NCBI GenBank assembly: GCA_012295275.1
Contig: CM022667.1
Span: 4,645,708 to 4,709,707 of the forward strand
Length of the DNA stretch: 64,000 nucleotides
Source of the DNA: Chrysomallon squamiferum
Lineage: Eukaryota > Mollusca > Gastropoda > Neomphalida > Peltospiridae
Reading direction: 5' to 3'
The translations under genes were made by a program, and so were the position numbers. This document shows, piece by piece, positions 36,501 to 48,469 of the stretch; positions within the stretch are counted from its first letter, which is position 1; each line of letters starts with the position of its first letter. Below the pieces are notes generated by a model. That model saw only the letters and a program-made list of their open reading frames with translations, was not told the origin of the DNA and made no database searches.

Positions 36501-39086
36501 AAGAATATTTCTTTTATTATTTGAAATCTTGTGTCAAAAACTGTTCAGTTATTTTATTTTAAGGGTTTTCTAGTTGTTTTCAAGGAGAGGATATATTTAG
36601 TAGTTTTCTATGTGTTAATAAGAATTATTAATTTCTGTTTTAACACTTTTGTTGATTTCAATCTCTTTCAGATCTGTTACTCTTGTAGGAGAAAAAGAAA
36701 GGAAGTTATTAAAAGAAATTGTGAAACAAGCAAAGACTCCATTAAAAAGTAGAATAGTTCCTCAAGGTAATTTGTTGTGTTTAATTTGGAATATAAATAT
36801 CTAGAATTTATTAGTGAATATATATGTGAACTAACATTGGAACTGATGGCTTTTTATAACCTAGAAACAAATAATTTCTTGATGTCTAACAGTATAATTT
36901 TATTGGTTATGTATGATTTGAAAACACTGACATGAATATGAACATTAGTTTTAATTAGAAGATAAATTACTTATTAATTTATCAATTTATTCAAATTTTA
37001 AACATGATTTTTATCACAGTTAGCTCTTTCATGTGTCCTTCAGTTTTATTTAACACACTTCATATTGGTTCTGGAGTTTTTAAATAAAACTTGTTTGATT
37101 GCAGAGGTGATCACAAAGTACAGAGACAGAATCACTTCAATGGCTGACGAGGTGAAACTGATTGAGACTGCGGAGAAGGAGGAGAAGGAGATGCAGGCAG
37201 CAGAAAACAAGATGAACAGAGCAACGAACCTGCTGGAGAATCCTGACGATGCAAACAGAAACAAGCGAGGCTGGTTCCAGACGCACAGAGAGAGACTCAA
37301 AGAAAAAGGTAATGTACTGTGTGTATGTGTTAGTACAGAATGTGTTGTTTATGTAAGTCTGTTTTCTACGTACCAATTTAGCATGACTTGTGTATGTGTA
37401 TGCATGCATTCATGTGTATCTGTCTTTACTTGCCATGTGTGTGTGTGTGTGTGTGTAAATGTATAATATACATGGTGTGATATAGGGTTTTGTATGTATG
37501 TGAGGCTATAAACATAATGTTTATTTTGATGTGTGAAAGTACTAGTATGTTTGAAATTGTTTTAACAAAAACATATTTGATTTCTTATTCATTGTTTGAT
37601 GAAAGAGAAGTTTTAAAAAATAAATTCGGAGAGCTGTTATAAACTGAAGCCAGCATGTGGAGGTGTTTACTTATGATGACTTTGTTGATTTCAGAAAAAC
37701 TGAGACTTGGTGAGCTTACACTAGGCAAGAAGAAGAAAAAGGAAAAAAAGAAATTAACTGTAAGTAAAATATTTATTTTGAAATTATTCTATTGATGTTG
37801 TTATTCTATTGTTATCTTAACAGTGGATTAATTTTCATAAGTATACAATAAAATCATAAATTAATATGAAACACAAATATACCTGTTGTAATGAGACATT
37901 AATTGTAGTCTTCTGCTGGTGAAGCTCTGTCATTTCTGAGGTAAATAACAAAGTCCTCAAAGCTTATATAGTTATCACTAGATTTCGTCTTTTATTTTAG
38001 AGAAATCTGTCCTTTGTTTAATTCTTCAGGAAAATAAATTTTTATTGTTTATTTGTTTATTTGATTGTTTTAGCCTGAGGACAGAGTGGGTTTTGAGATA
38101 ACAAAATCACAAATGTATGCTGCTAGGGCTTCCAAGAAAGCTTTCAAACCTCAGAAACTTCGTGTCCATCCTGAAGATGTTCCAAAACAAGGTACTGTTT
38201 TAGTACCAAACAGTTATTATATTGTATTTACATACTTCATAATTCCACTGGTTTTACACTAAAATTCAGTGACTAATATTGCTACTACTATTATTACTGT
38301 TATTAGTACCTACTACTACTTTTATTATTGCTGATGCTACTTCTACCATTATCATAACTTGTATTGACTATTGTTGATATATTAAGAAATTAATCATATT
38401 AAAAATTCAGTAATAATAATAATAATAATCACTGAGATTATTTTTGTATTTCAGCTAAGAAGAAGAAGACCAAACAAAGGAAATCTGCATTTGACGAAGA
38501 GCTGACCAACACAGGGAAAAGAGCTCTCAAGAAGTTCAGATCAGGGTAGGTAATCAGGGTGGGCGGTTGGGGTGGGTAGGTGTGGCTCTATCAGGGAGAG
38601 AAAACATGTAATGTGTGGTATAAAATGACCGTCGGTGAGATCCAGTTTTGAGGCCGATGATTTGTATTATTGTTGTTGTTGTTATTATTGTTGCTGTAGT
38701 TGTTGTAGTAGTAATAGAAGTTAACTGATGATTTATCTTTTCCAGGCCTTCCTACCAGGAAAGAAAAGAATTAGGGCTGCTTGGTAACAAAAACAAACAG
38801 CAGAACAAGAGACGACGGTAAGTTTGAAAATAGTTTTGTGGGATTTGTATGTGGATGCATATTTGTTCACAAGAAATATTGGTATAATGATTTTTATCAG
38901 TCTGTTCTCAAAAAATTCATTCCAGTCTTTGCTAAATATCATCAGGTGTTTTAGATGGTGGAATATTTTTTCTTTGAAACAACAGTGATTTAAAATAATT
39001 GTGTTTTAATACCCTTTCATGTTAAATATTCTTATAATAAATAAAAATAAATAAATAAATTTTGTTCTTATTTCAGAGGCAGGTGA
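29979..39086 (+). CDS. DDX27: DEAD-box RNA helicase DDX27 (yeast Drs1 homologue)
   Basis: DDX27 is a nucleolar ATP-dependent RNA helicase that works with the PeBoW complex in 60S subunit biogenesis. Twenty-one exons: 29979-30071, 30591-30671, 30829-30945, 31533-31617, 32026-32093, 32373-32465, 32744-32849, 33402-33575, 33791-33941, 34422-34521, 34978-35119, 35510-35646, 35916-36014, 36335-36417, 36672-36766, 37105-37308, 37695-37759, 38074-38191, 38455-38545, 38746-38817, 39077-39086. All phases close, giving 727 residues. All helicase motifs are visible: Q motif PTPIQ, motif I ITGSGKT, Ia PTRELA, Ib [38 protein letters not shown]. Family-specific blocks are [45 protein letters not shown] and [11 protein letters not shown]. 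The N-terminus and tail are lysine-rich, as in nucleolar members. The last coding exon contributes only GR and the stop. Confidence 0.93.
30538..30587. repeat. ATT microsatellite at the 3' end of DDX27 intron 1
   Basis: About 16 ATT triplets run directly into the TTGCAG acceptor of DDX27 exon 2 (exon starts 30591). This is the same arrangement as at TCF25 exon 4. Confidence 0.9.
31234..31351 (+). repeat. Interspersed repeat copy B in DDX27 intron 3
   Basis: Inverted partner of the repeat at 28605-28730, with long identical blocks over about 120 bp. It may be a MITE-like or other short non-coding element present in further copies elsewhere in the genome. Confidence 0.75.
31650..31741 (-). pseudogene. 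FEN1 exon-2-like fragment inside DDX27 intron 4
   Basis: The plus-strand text GAAACTGATATATGATCACT then GATGCATCAAT and GCCTGAGAATACAAAAC resembles FEN1 exon 2 plus its acceptor (GAAACTGATAAATACTCATT, GATGCGTCAAT, ACCTGAGAAAATAAAAC). The match is roughly three quarters over about 75 bp, with small gaps, and keeps the CTCAG acceptor on the minus strand. It is out of context and carries substitutions, so it is presumably a decayed duplicate. Alignment by eye only. Confidence 0.45.
33068..33087. repeat. TG microsatellite, DDX27 intron 7
   Basis: Short (TG)n inside ATTT-rich low-complexity sequence (about 33001-33155) of the intron between exons 7 and 8. Confidence 0.75.
35310..35490. repeat. 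Two-copy diverged tandem duplication in DDX27 intron 11
   Basis: The block GTGCATGAATTTGTTTTATT (near 35310) recurs about 90 bp later as GATGTGAATTTGGTTTTATT. Each copy is followed by ACAT..ATTCAT-like sequence and a run of AGATTAATTA or GGATTAATTA. The copies are clearly diverged. Confidence 0.45.
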
Positions 39087-39126
39087 GGGCAATCAGGTGA
39101 CAAGGCTGGGACACTACAAAATGTGA

Positions 39127-39132
39127 AATAAA
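39127..39132 (+). terminator. DDX27: Probable DDX27 polyadenylation signal
   Basis: AATAAA lies 41 bp after the DDX27 stop. It is followed within 30-50 bp by TTGATTTTCTTGTTTT, a plausible U/GU-rich downstream element. The 3' UTR would be very short. Confidence 0.55.
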
Positions 39133-39862
39133 TAATTTTCAGCGACAGATTCTTGATTTTCTTGTTTTAAATAACACCCTCCAACTTCTGTATTTAGAAG
39201 ATTTAGAGACAAAAAAAAGCATCAAAGTAATAGTTTAGAGGAATTCAGTAGTAGTTATTTTTTATTTATATTTATTACAAGCTACATTTTGTCATTTTCA
39301 TTATTAGACATTTTCATGACTACTGGGAGCAAATGACACTGCATGAACTTTTTGTTTCATATTTCCATGTTATTATTTTATCTTTTTACTTTATAGAAGA
39401 AAATAAGATAAACTGGTCCACACTGTTCTTGTGATTTTAACTTCAGGACTGCAGAAAAAATGGTTATTTATGCAGTAATTCAAAAGGACTAAACTGTTTT
39501 CTTCCAGTGTATTCTGTATTTTTTTTTCTTTCTTCTTAAATTTAAATAACAACAAAAGTCACTGTGTAGGTTACAGATTTTATTAAACTCAATAATACAG
39601 TTTATTGGTACAGAAAAATTTAAAACTGTACATCTACAAATAAAATTCCTTATGTTTACGCTCCATTTCACTGAGACGGAAGTAATCTAAAATTATCCTA
39701 ATAAAAGATTAAAACAAAAATTAAAAATAAAATGAAGATTTAAAGAGCCACATAAAGAATTTTATTTAATATTATTGGTTTTAATTAAATAAAAATACAT
39801 GTACACAACGTCAATGTATAAAAGTTATTTGTTGCTTGTTTTCCTAACCAATTCGAGATTTG

Positions 39863-39901
<39 letters not shown>

Positions 39902-42057
39902 TACAAACAAAAAATAAAAATTGGGACAAAAATTTAAGTCTTAACTTGATATAAAAAAATAAAGTCTTAAACGTCTAAGATGTCGACCTTAATTAATATT
40001 CTATTTTAAATGTGGTCATAAGATCTATATTACATGATTAAAAAATAATGACTATTAAAAAATAAATATCTCCCTTCCAGCACTATTAACATTTTTAAAC
40101 GAGTAACAAATGGCACATGCAGATGTGTGAAATATCAAAATGATAAAGAACAAACATATCACAAACAAAACATGAACCAGCCTCTCTCTGGTTTCTACTT
40201 GAAATCATTATGGCACTAACAAGTAAACAAAAATATCCTTCCTCCCTATTCTAAGCACACTGTATGGCTTAAAATAACATTTACAGTGATTTGAAGAGAC
40301 TGTCACAGAAGTAAACATTTTGTTTTAAAACTAAAATACCGTACCTTCAGTTTTCTGAACTGTTATCATTGTTTTTTTTATTAAGTACTGTGTGACTTGA
40401 TGGATGCAGCAATTTGTAAATTCATCTTTAGAATTCATCTTTTGAAATTTCATTTTGTTCTATATAAAAAAAAAGTTTTTCTTTCAAAGAAAGTCAAATT
40501 TGTTTTATAAAATATAAAAAATAAAATAGTAATAACGTTAATGAGATATAATAAAAATAACTGCAGCATAATAATAATAATAAAGGGTAATAATAAAATA
40601 AAGTTCCATTTCACAACTGTAAACAAGTGGAACAAGGCACTAACAGTTTAAGCATTCATGTTTCAGAAATTAACAATAAACTAACACAGCCAGTTTATAA
40701 AATACTGTTTTCTTTCATCTCTCATTCTTTCTGGCATCATAATATCTGGTACATTTTAAACTTTATTTTGAAATATTAATTCTATTAATTCATTTGTAAA
40801 CAATTATTTTAAAAATCAGCAACAAAACACCCCCCAAAAAAGAAAAATAGAAAGAAAAACAAAAAAAAAGCAAACATAAACATTTCTATTAATTTACATA
40901 AATATTTTCATAATTTAATAAATAAGAACAATTCAGCAAATTTAAAACTGATCAGTTTAACAATAAAATTGTTTAATAATATCCTAAAATTAAATACATT
41001 TTATATCTGCATTTTCATTTTAGTTCACATCAAAAATGTTTCCTGATTTAAAAAAAAATTCAGTTAAACACATTAAAAAACTAATTATATATATATATAT
41101 ATATATTTCTTGAAATATTTTTATTAAGCTTGGGTTGTGGATGGTTTTGATTTGACAGGCACTTTTCTGAAGCTGCTTGTGTCTGAGTTAAGGCTGGGTG
41201 AACACTGGCTCATTTTAAAGTTCAGCTATCACGTGTACAGATATTTCATTTTAAAAATGGACGGGATGGTAAAATGGACGGCTATCACTGTTTTGACTAG
41301 GAGAGAAAAAGTTACAAAAAGTATTTGTAAACAGAACAGACTAAACAGAAAATAAATTAAAATAGCGTGGACGGAATTTCACAATGTTCTACACTGTGAA
41401 TTCATATTTTAATCAAAGACCGATCACAATCACAGATATTCTTAGCATTTGCTCGAGAAGATGACAGATGGTCTAGGTATCTGTTATGTTAAGGTTTACA
41501 AATCAATTTGGTTTCTTTAAAATCAAATCACCCCAATAAAAATTGGTGTCCTAATTCTTTTTCTAAACTTGTAAAAGTACATTTTGTAAAAATGAAAAAA
41601 ATAGTTAGGTAGTAAAAAGTAGTAGAAAAATGTAAACACATTCCAAATACATTTTCAAACAATTTCTCTGCATGGTAAATATTTTGAGATTCACTTGTTA
41701 AAAACAAAACAAAAAACGTTAAAGTGATTATAAAATGTCCAGATCTCTGTATAAATATATCACTGACATAAGAAAAAATGTTAAAAATAAATAATGATGG
41801 TTTTTTTTTTTTTGGGGGGGGTAAACCATCCAGAGAAGTATAAATATTTGGCACCAAATGCTTGTATCAGTTCTCAGTCTACAATAGTCAGTAAAATGTA
41901 TCATCCAGTAGTTACTGTTGAGTTTTAAACTAAAAAAAACCTAAAACGTTATTCATCATCAGATTTTTAAACTAATGGTTGTAGATAATTTAATTTACCT
42001 TCCTCATATATTATTATAACCACTGCACATATTATATAAATGATTATTTTTTTTAAA

Positions 42058-42140
42058 TAACATTGGTAGGTATACATGTAATTTACATTTTTGAAATAAA
42101 ACTGCTAGGTATACATGTAATTTACATTTATAAAATAAAT
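42058..42140. repeat. Two-copy direct repeat, about 47 bp
   Basis: The block GGTAGGTATACATGTAATTT with following ACATTT..AAATAAA occurs twice in succession, the second as GCTAGGTATACATGTAATTT. Short tandem duplication in non-coding sequence. Confidence 0.75.
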
Positions 42141-42789
42141 TATTTTACTATTAAAAGCAAAGATTTCAAGCTCTATCTGCTTTAAGCTGTTTTAAACAAG
42201 TTCTATGAAGTATTCTAGTGATGGAGCAGACTACTCTGATACACAACAAGAGAGCTGTAGAGGATGGAATATTAATATTTTAAAAGTGGTATTAGTTACT
42301 TTGTGCAGATCATTAACAATTTATCAAATACGTCTGTTCTACATTTTGTGTGTGTGTGTTTATCATGGTTCTTTTTATTCCTACCAATTTTACATTGCAT
42401 AGTTGGTTTTGCAACTTATGGACAATATAAAAAATTGTACCACCTAATCTATAGCAGTTTGACTTTGGTAGGAAGCCATTATCAGAATGTGAATACCAAG
42501 ACTTTTGAAAAATTTTGGGGGTTTTATTTACTTTTTCTGAAATTTTTACATCTTTCGAGAATTCTTTGTTTTGCAGCAGTACATTGTAAAATTTGTTTTT
42601 GTTGAGAATGTAGTAACATTTTCTTATTTATCTGACTCATTCTGTGTATGACACTTTGATTGTCATTTACAAAAATGACAGAACATTGAGGTAAGTGAAT
42701 ATACATGTATGTGTACATTATCAATAACATACTCTGCACAGACCAAAAAAAAAAAAAAAACCACTGAAGAAGACAGGTCTTATAACAGT

Positions 42790-43330
42790 GCCATTAACAA
42801 AACAATATATATTTCTGTACAATACATACACCACATACATGTTCTCTGTACAATGTAAGAACATTACTGAATATATTCATTTTGTTCAATATTAAGAACA
42901 CATAAATGTTCTTTGTACAATCTAAGAACGTATTACTGAATAGATTCCTTTTGTACAGTATTAAGAACACATACAGTTGTACATTTTTTCTTTTTTTTTA
43001 TTATTACAACATACAAATGTACATGTTCTTTATGAACATGGAAGGAAATTAAAAAATATACCTGTTTTAGTTTTTGTTTTGTACAATGAAAGAACACATC
43101 AATGTATGTGTTCCTTTTGTAAAAACATACAGTTCTGTAAAACACAGCATCTACATGATCCTTTAGTACAAGAATTTCAAACACACTGTACAATGTAGTA
43201 ACATTGCAATGAGAATTGTACAATGTAAGAACATACTCTTGAACAGCTACTTTTGTACACTATGCAAGTGGTAACAATACATTACTGTACAATAACACAT
43301 TAGTGTTTTTATTTTGGTACTGCATGCCAA
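42790..43330. repeat. Degenerate tandem repeat with GTACAATGTAAGAACA units
   Basis: More than ten occurrences of TGTACA or a close variant, most followed by A-rich sequence and AAGAACA, recur roughly every 30-70 bp. Several copies have inverted arms, for example GTTCTT, TGTACAATCT, AAGAAC, which could pair as short hairpins. It lies about 1.7 kb beyond the PSKH1 stop and may belong to its 3' UTR. Confidence 0.6.
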
Positions 43331-43380
43331 AAAATAAACACTTCAATATTATACATAGACTTTATGTACAGAGTAATAAT

Positions 43381-43417
<37 letters not shown>

Positions 43418-44980
43418 TATTATATAATCATTTATAAACTAAAATATTTTTTAAATGGTCTCTATGAAATAAAAAATAAAAACATTCATTACACTCTAAG
43501 AAACAACAAAAAAACCCACATAAGAATAAAAATCAATAAATAAAATAAAAAGAATAAATACAGGAAAATTATTTTTCTGTTTACATTATGACTAAGAAAG
43601 TTATTTATGAAACTTTGAATATAACAGTAATAATAACTTGAGATGATGTTAGTGGACCTCTACAAAACATTAAACATTTTATCTTTTCTCTTTTTAGTCT
43701 TGGAATCAGCTTAAACTAAATAAATATTCTTTAAAGATTAAACTTTTTGTAATAATAATTAAAAAAAAAATATTTAATAAATAAATGTAAACATTGTTCA
43801 CAGAATAAAATTTCAGTAATTTAAAAACAGAAAAGAAAGCAAATTAAAGAAATGAATGAACAAAAGACATTTCGAGTAAAAACATTTTTTCCAAGCTAAC
43901 ACACAACAGAATGACAAACCTTCTTCTTCCCAAAACGGTATCACAAAATGACTTATCACATAATAGCAACTGGTTGCTAGGACAACCAGTCAGTCTATTA
44001 CATTTTGCAGAGCAAACATTATTTGTGATCATTTCAATTCTTTATTATTACTTTTTAGTTTTATCTTGTGCCAGTACTTTAGAAAGTTTCTGTTACTTAT
44101 TTCTGACAACTGATAAGTTTCTTTATATCTGCTGGATCACTAGGTGCTTTATGTTTGACCCACTGTAAAGTTTCTAACCAATCAGTGACTTCATTTAAAC
44201 TGACCAATGATGACAGGCTTTGCAAAATAAGACAAGAAGTCTTATTGACAGTTATTTTTAGCACCTGTAATGTCCTTTCTGATTAGTAAAGTTAACCCAT
44301 GTGGATGAATATATATATATATATCAGTAACATCGAAATTTTTCTGTCAACAATCATTATTAAATGATCTTCTTAGCCATTATCATTATCATTATTTTAT
44401 CTTATTTTATTTATTTTCTGTCATGCATTGCAAACTGAGAAACATGTGGTCCCTGCCGAAAAATTCGTTTTCCTCTCTTCACTCATTTATCACAAAGATT
44501 CCTAACTTTTACATAAATATACTGACACTGTCAAGAGCAACCCAAAACCACTGACAACTAGAAAAGAAAGTCTGTTAAATATTAATATACTTAAAGAAAT
44601 AATTTGTAGTTTTCAATTCATCGAAAATCAAATACAAATAATTAATACAAAATTATTTCGGGTATTTTTTTTTTTAAATTGAAAACAGAATCTGGATGTT
44701 AAGGTGCTGTCATGGTTTCTTTTCTTTTCGTCATTTACTTTTTATCTTTTTAAAAATGTTTTTGACAACTTTTTTTTTTTTTTTTTAAAGGACATATTTG
44801 TTGTCAATTCTTATCCAGTCATAACATGAAAATGCCAGTCATTATTAAAAAAAACAAAAATTAATAATAATAAATAATAATAAATAAATAAAAATAAAAA
44901 TAATGTTTTAAAACGTGGTTGCTAACGTTAACTTTCACTAAACACGTAACTTCACCTGAACTTTTCAACAGCAGATTAAG

Positions 44981-46376
44981 CTATGTGTACTGGCTGATGT
45001 GACTGTAGTTGCTATGGTAACTGCCTATTGAGGCGATGTCGGCCTGAACTTCTGGGTCTTGGTGCAGCTCGTCGATCTCCTCCGGCTGGACTCGCCTGTG
45101 GTCAGACCGCAGTGACCGGGCTGACCGGTTGCTCTTGTTGGATCGGGTTGATTTCGAACTCTTTGAGCTGTTGGCTCGGGCGCTCTGTCTCTGAAGGAGG
45201 TTGCGGCTGATGGTGCGATGGAGGTTCTTGCTACTGGAGGCAGCGTGTGTGACAATCCAGGGATGTTTGAGACACTCACACGCAGTTTTGCGCTCGTTTG
45301 GGTCGAGTAGCAGAGTCTTGTCTATGAAGTCTTTGGCTAATGAGGACACATCCTTCCAGTGCTGAAAACACAAAGATTGAAAACATTCATTCAAGATGGT
45401 GATTATAATACTAAAGCATTTCTAGTACTGAAAACAGAACAATATAGTCATCACAGCAAATATTCAAGTTATTTCATCATTCCAGTGCTGAAAACACAAA
45501 GACTGAAAATATTTATTCAAGTCAGTAACAATTGGTGTTATATGCTATTACAACATTTCCAGTAATGAAAATTCAAAATTCAGACATACTGGCAAACATT
45601 TTAAGTTATTAAATCATTTCTGATGCTTAAGAGAGAAAATTTAGATATTCTAGGAATGATTTTTAAATCTTTATCAAGTTAATAATTATGTTATTAAATG
45701 ATTTCCAGTGCTGAAAAGAGAAGATTTAGATCTAGTCAAATTTAAATATTTATTCAAGTACCAAATAAAGAGTATTACACTGCTTAGAACAGAAAATTTA
45801 GATGTTCTAAAATGCATTTTAAATATTTATTCATATAAGCCGTAAACAGAGTTACATTTATTGTGTTCCAATTCAGAAACCTGAAAATGTAGACACTGAA
45901 GGATTTAAAGTATTTAGTTAAGTACTAATTGGTATAATAGTGCTTTAACCTCCTCTAAATGCTGAAAACAGACAAATAACATATCTGTACTAACTTAATA
46001 AATAAACATTTTAAATATTTAAATAGGCTACCAGCAACCCAGTTATTTAATGAGCTAAAACAGACTGTTAAATATTAATCAGATTAGCACAAAGTAGAAG
46101 GGTGTCAGTTTAAAATATTTTTATTTGTCTGGATCTAGTCAAGGGAATCCAGATCAGATGAACGTATTCTTTACTAATAAAACTATTTTAAGAAATCAAT
46201 ACAGAAAGAAGATTAAAGATAATCAAGCAGATTTGTAAAAAATATTTAAATCGATAAAGTCTCAGTACATACCAGTACATTTACATAATAAAATCTGACA
46301 TTTAGAAATAATTAGCTCAAATAAAATATTTCTCTTACAATAATCCTATGAATTTGCTGAGTTTGTTAAGCCATCT

Positions 46377-46417
<41 letters not shown>

Positions 46418-48421
46418 GATATCTGCTATACAATAAAACCAAAATCTGGAGAAATATTTTCAGTATGGTAATAAAAGAATTGTAATGCTATGAATATTTT
46501 TACATAATGAGGCTTTGTTAAACCAATGAGCTTATATTACAAAAAAAAAAGACATTTATTATTGTATCAAAGCCCGCTATCAGCATAACAAAGCGACATT
46601 ATGTAAAAATATTCTCAGCATCACAGAATAAAACCAGATACGTTATAAAATCATGCTATGTAATGAAGCCATGTATGAAGAATAAACACTGCAAGTACAC
46701 TAAACCACATACGTAATCAAATCAAACATACTAAAATGACCCATGTACCCTCAGCAGCATAATAAAAGCATTAATTGTACTAAATTACTAAAATACGTTA
46801 CTTAAATAATATATGAAAAAGTCTGTTCTGTAAATACATGCATAGAAGTATCTGCACTAAGTGTATTTTGTAGAAAGAGGTAAATCTGCAGCAGCCTTTG
46901 TCTGAGGTTTCTAGCTAGCAGCAGTGGTTGTATCTTTTGTCTGAACAAGTAAAGTAGGTAAAGTTTCCATGCACCATCAATAGGACCTAGTTTTCATTGC
47001 CCAGCTAAAAATAGCGAGAAAAAGCAGAGGAATAAGTTGATAAAGAAAGACTGGTTGTTCCACAGAAGATAACCCGAGTGAAGTAGAGAAGCAGGCCTGT
47101 ATTGGTGTACCCACAACATGGCTGCAGTTGTTTCTCCAAAATAATCATTAAAAAAAAAAAAAAAAAAAAAAGAAGTCTGTAGCTATAATGTCCAAACAGT
47201 AGATGATTATGTAAAAATTGGAATAAAAAAATAATGTTTTATCAGATATACAAACGAAGTTGATCAGAAACTGTGATGACAAAACATTAGAAAGAGAACA
47301 AAAGATTAACTAAAACAGTTAAAAATATTATTATTTTTTTTTTTAATCAGAATCAGAAAATATGTAACAAAAAAACTCAAAAACAAAAAAAAACCACAAC
47401 AAAAACAACAGAGTGTAAAAATATTATCAAAATAAAAACAATGAAACCTCCATAAATTCATAAAAACAAAACTTAAAATTAATATTACCAAAGAACTTTT
47501 TTTAAGCTTATCAAAAACTATTTTACAATGAAGGAACTGTATGAAATAAAATGAAAAAAAAAAAAAAAAAAAAAAAAATCTAAGCTTGTATCTAAATAAA
47601 TATTAAAAAGTGGAATTAGGTTAAAGAGATGAATGATGTAAGAGTTCACATAAACACACAGACACTGATGAAATGTTCAGAACAAGAACAGAATTACATT
47701 CACTGACACTGTTAGGCATAACAAAATATCATAAAACATTTTTTTAAACTTTTAAAGAGAAAATAAACAATAAACAGTATAAACAATTTAATTCAACCAT
47801 TAAAAAGAATAAATAAAATAATATAAATATATAAGAATAAGAATAATAAAAGCAATTTTTTTTTTTTTTTATAAAAATTAACAAATTTGAAATGAACTAT
47901 TTAATCACTTACATTTTACTGAATTTTCATCAAGTTAACTGAATAAGAGATATTGAAGAATTAATCAAAGAAAACTTACTTTATCTATTTGTGAATAATA
48001 CTGAAACTGTTTTTTGGAACTAATGATGTGAATCTTTTTACATTTCAAGTATTTTATAAAAAAAACTTGCAGTATACAACAGAGATATGAGGAAGAAAAA
48101 AAAAGTTTAAAGTCTGATAAATAAAAAAAAAAACAATGTTAACTACTTTCTACTGAAAAATTAAAGATTAAAAGATTAACATATTAGAAAATAAATTTAA
48201 AAACAAAATTAAAAACTAAAATATTAGAACAGCAGTCACCCAAACTTTAGAACAAATATTAAACTTTTATAACTGACAGATTAAAAACCAATTCAACTTA
48301 AGTGAATTAATTGAAGCTAAATGCTTCTCAGACACCTGAAAGTCAATTCAAAAACAAAATTAGCCACTGAAATACTAAAACGACTGCATCCATGACTGTT
48401 AAAATGACTCAGATTTAAGCG

Positions 48422-48469
<48 letters not shown>

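Larger units (their letters stand above)
39087..44980. other. DDX27/PSKH1 convergent intergenic region
   Basis: Nearly 6 kb without a supported coding gene. It holds the DDX27 3' end, a long AT-rich tract with (AAT)n at 39868-39899 and 43381-43414, two tandem repeats listed separately, and probably a long PSKH1 3' UTR at the right. Open frames here (for example 41137-41355 and 43911-44168) have no recognisable similarity and sit in low-complexity DNA. Confidence 0.6.

Noticed and set aside
41137-41355. 72-codon plus-strand frame in the DDX27/PSKH1 gap
   Set aside because: No similarity recognised and flanked by low-complexity DNA. Length is expected by chance in this window.
46860-47130. Possible nested gene or transposon fragment in the PSKH1 intron
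   Set aside because: Both strands were read for known transposase, reverse transcriptase or tRNA-like motifs and none was seen.
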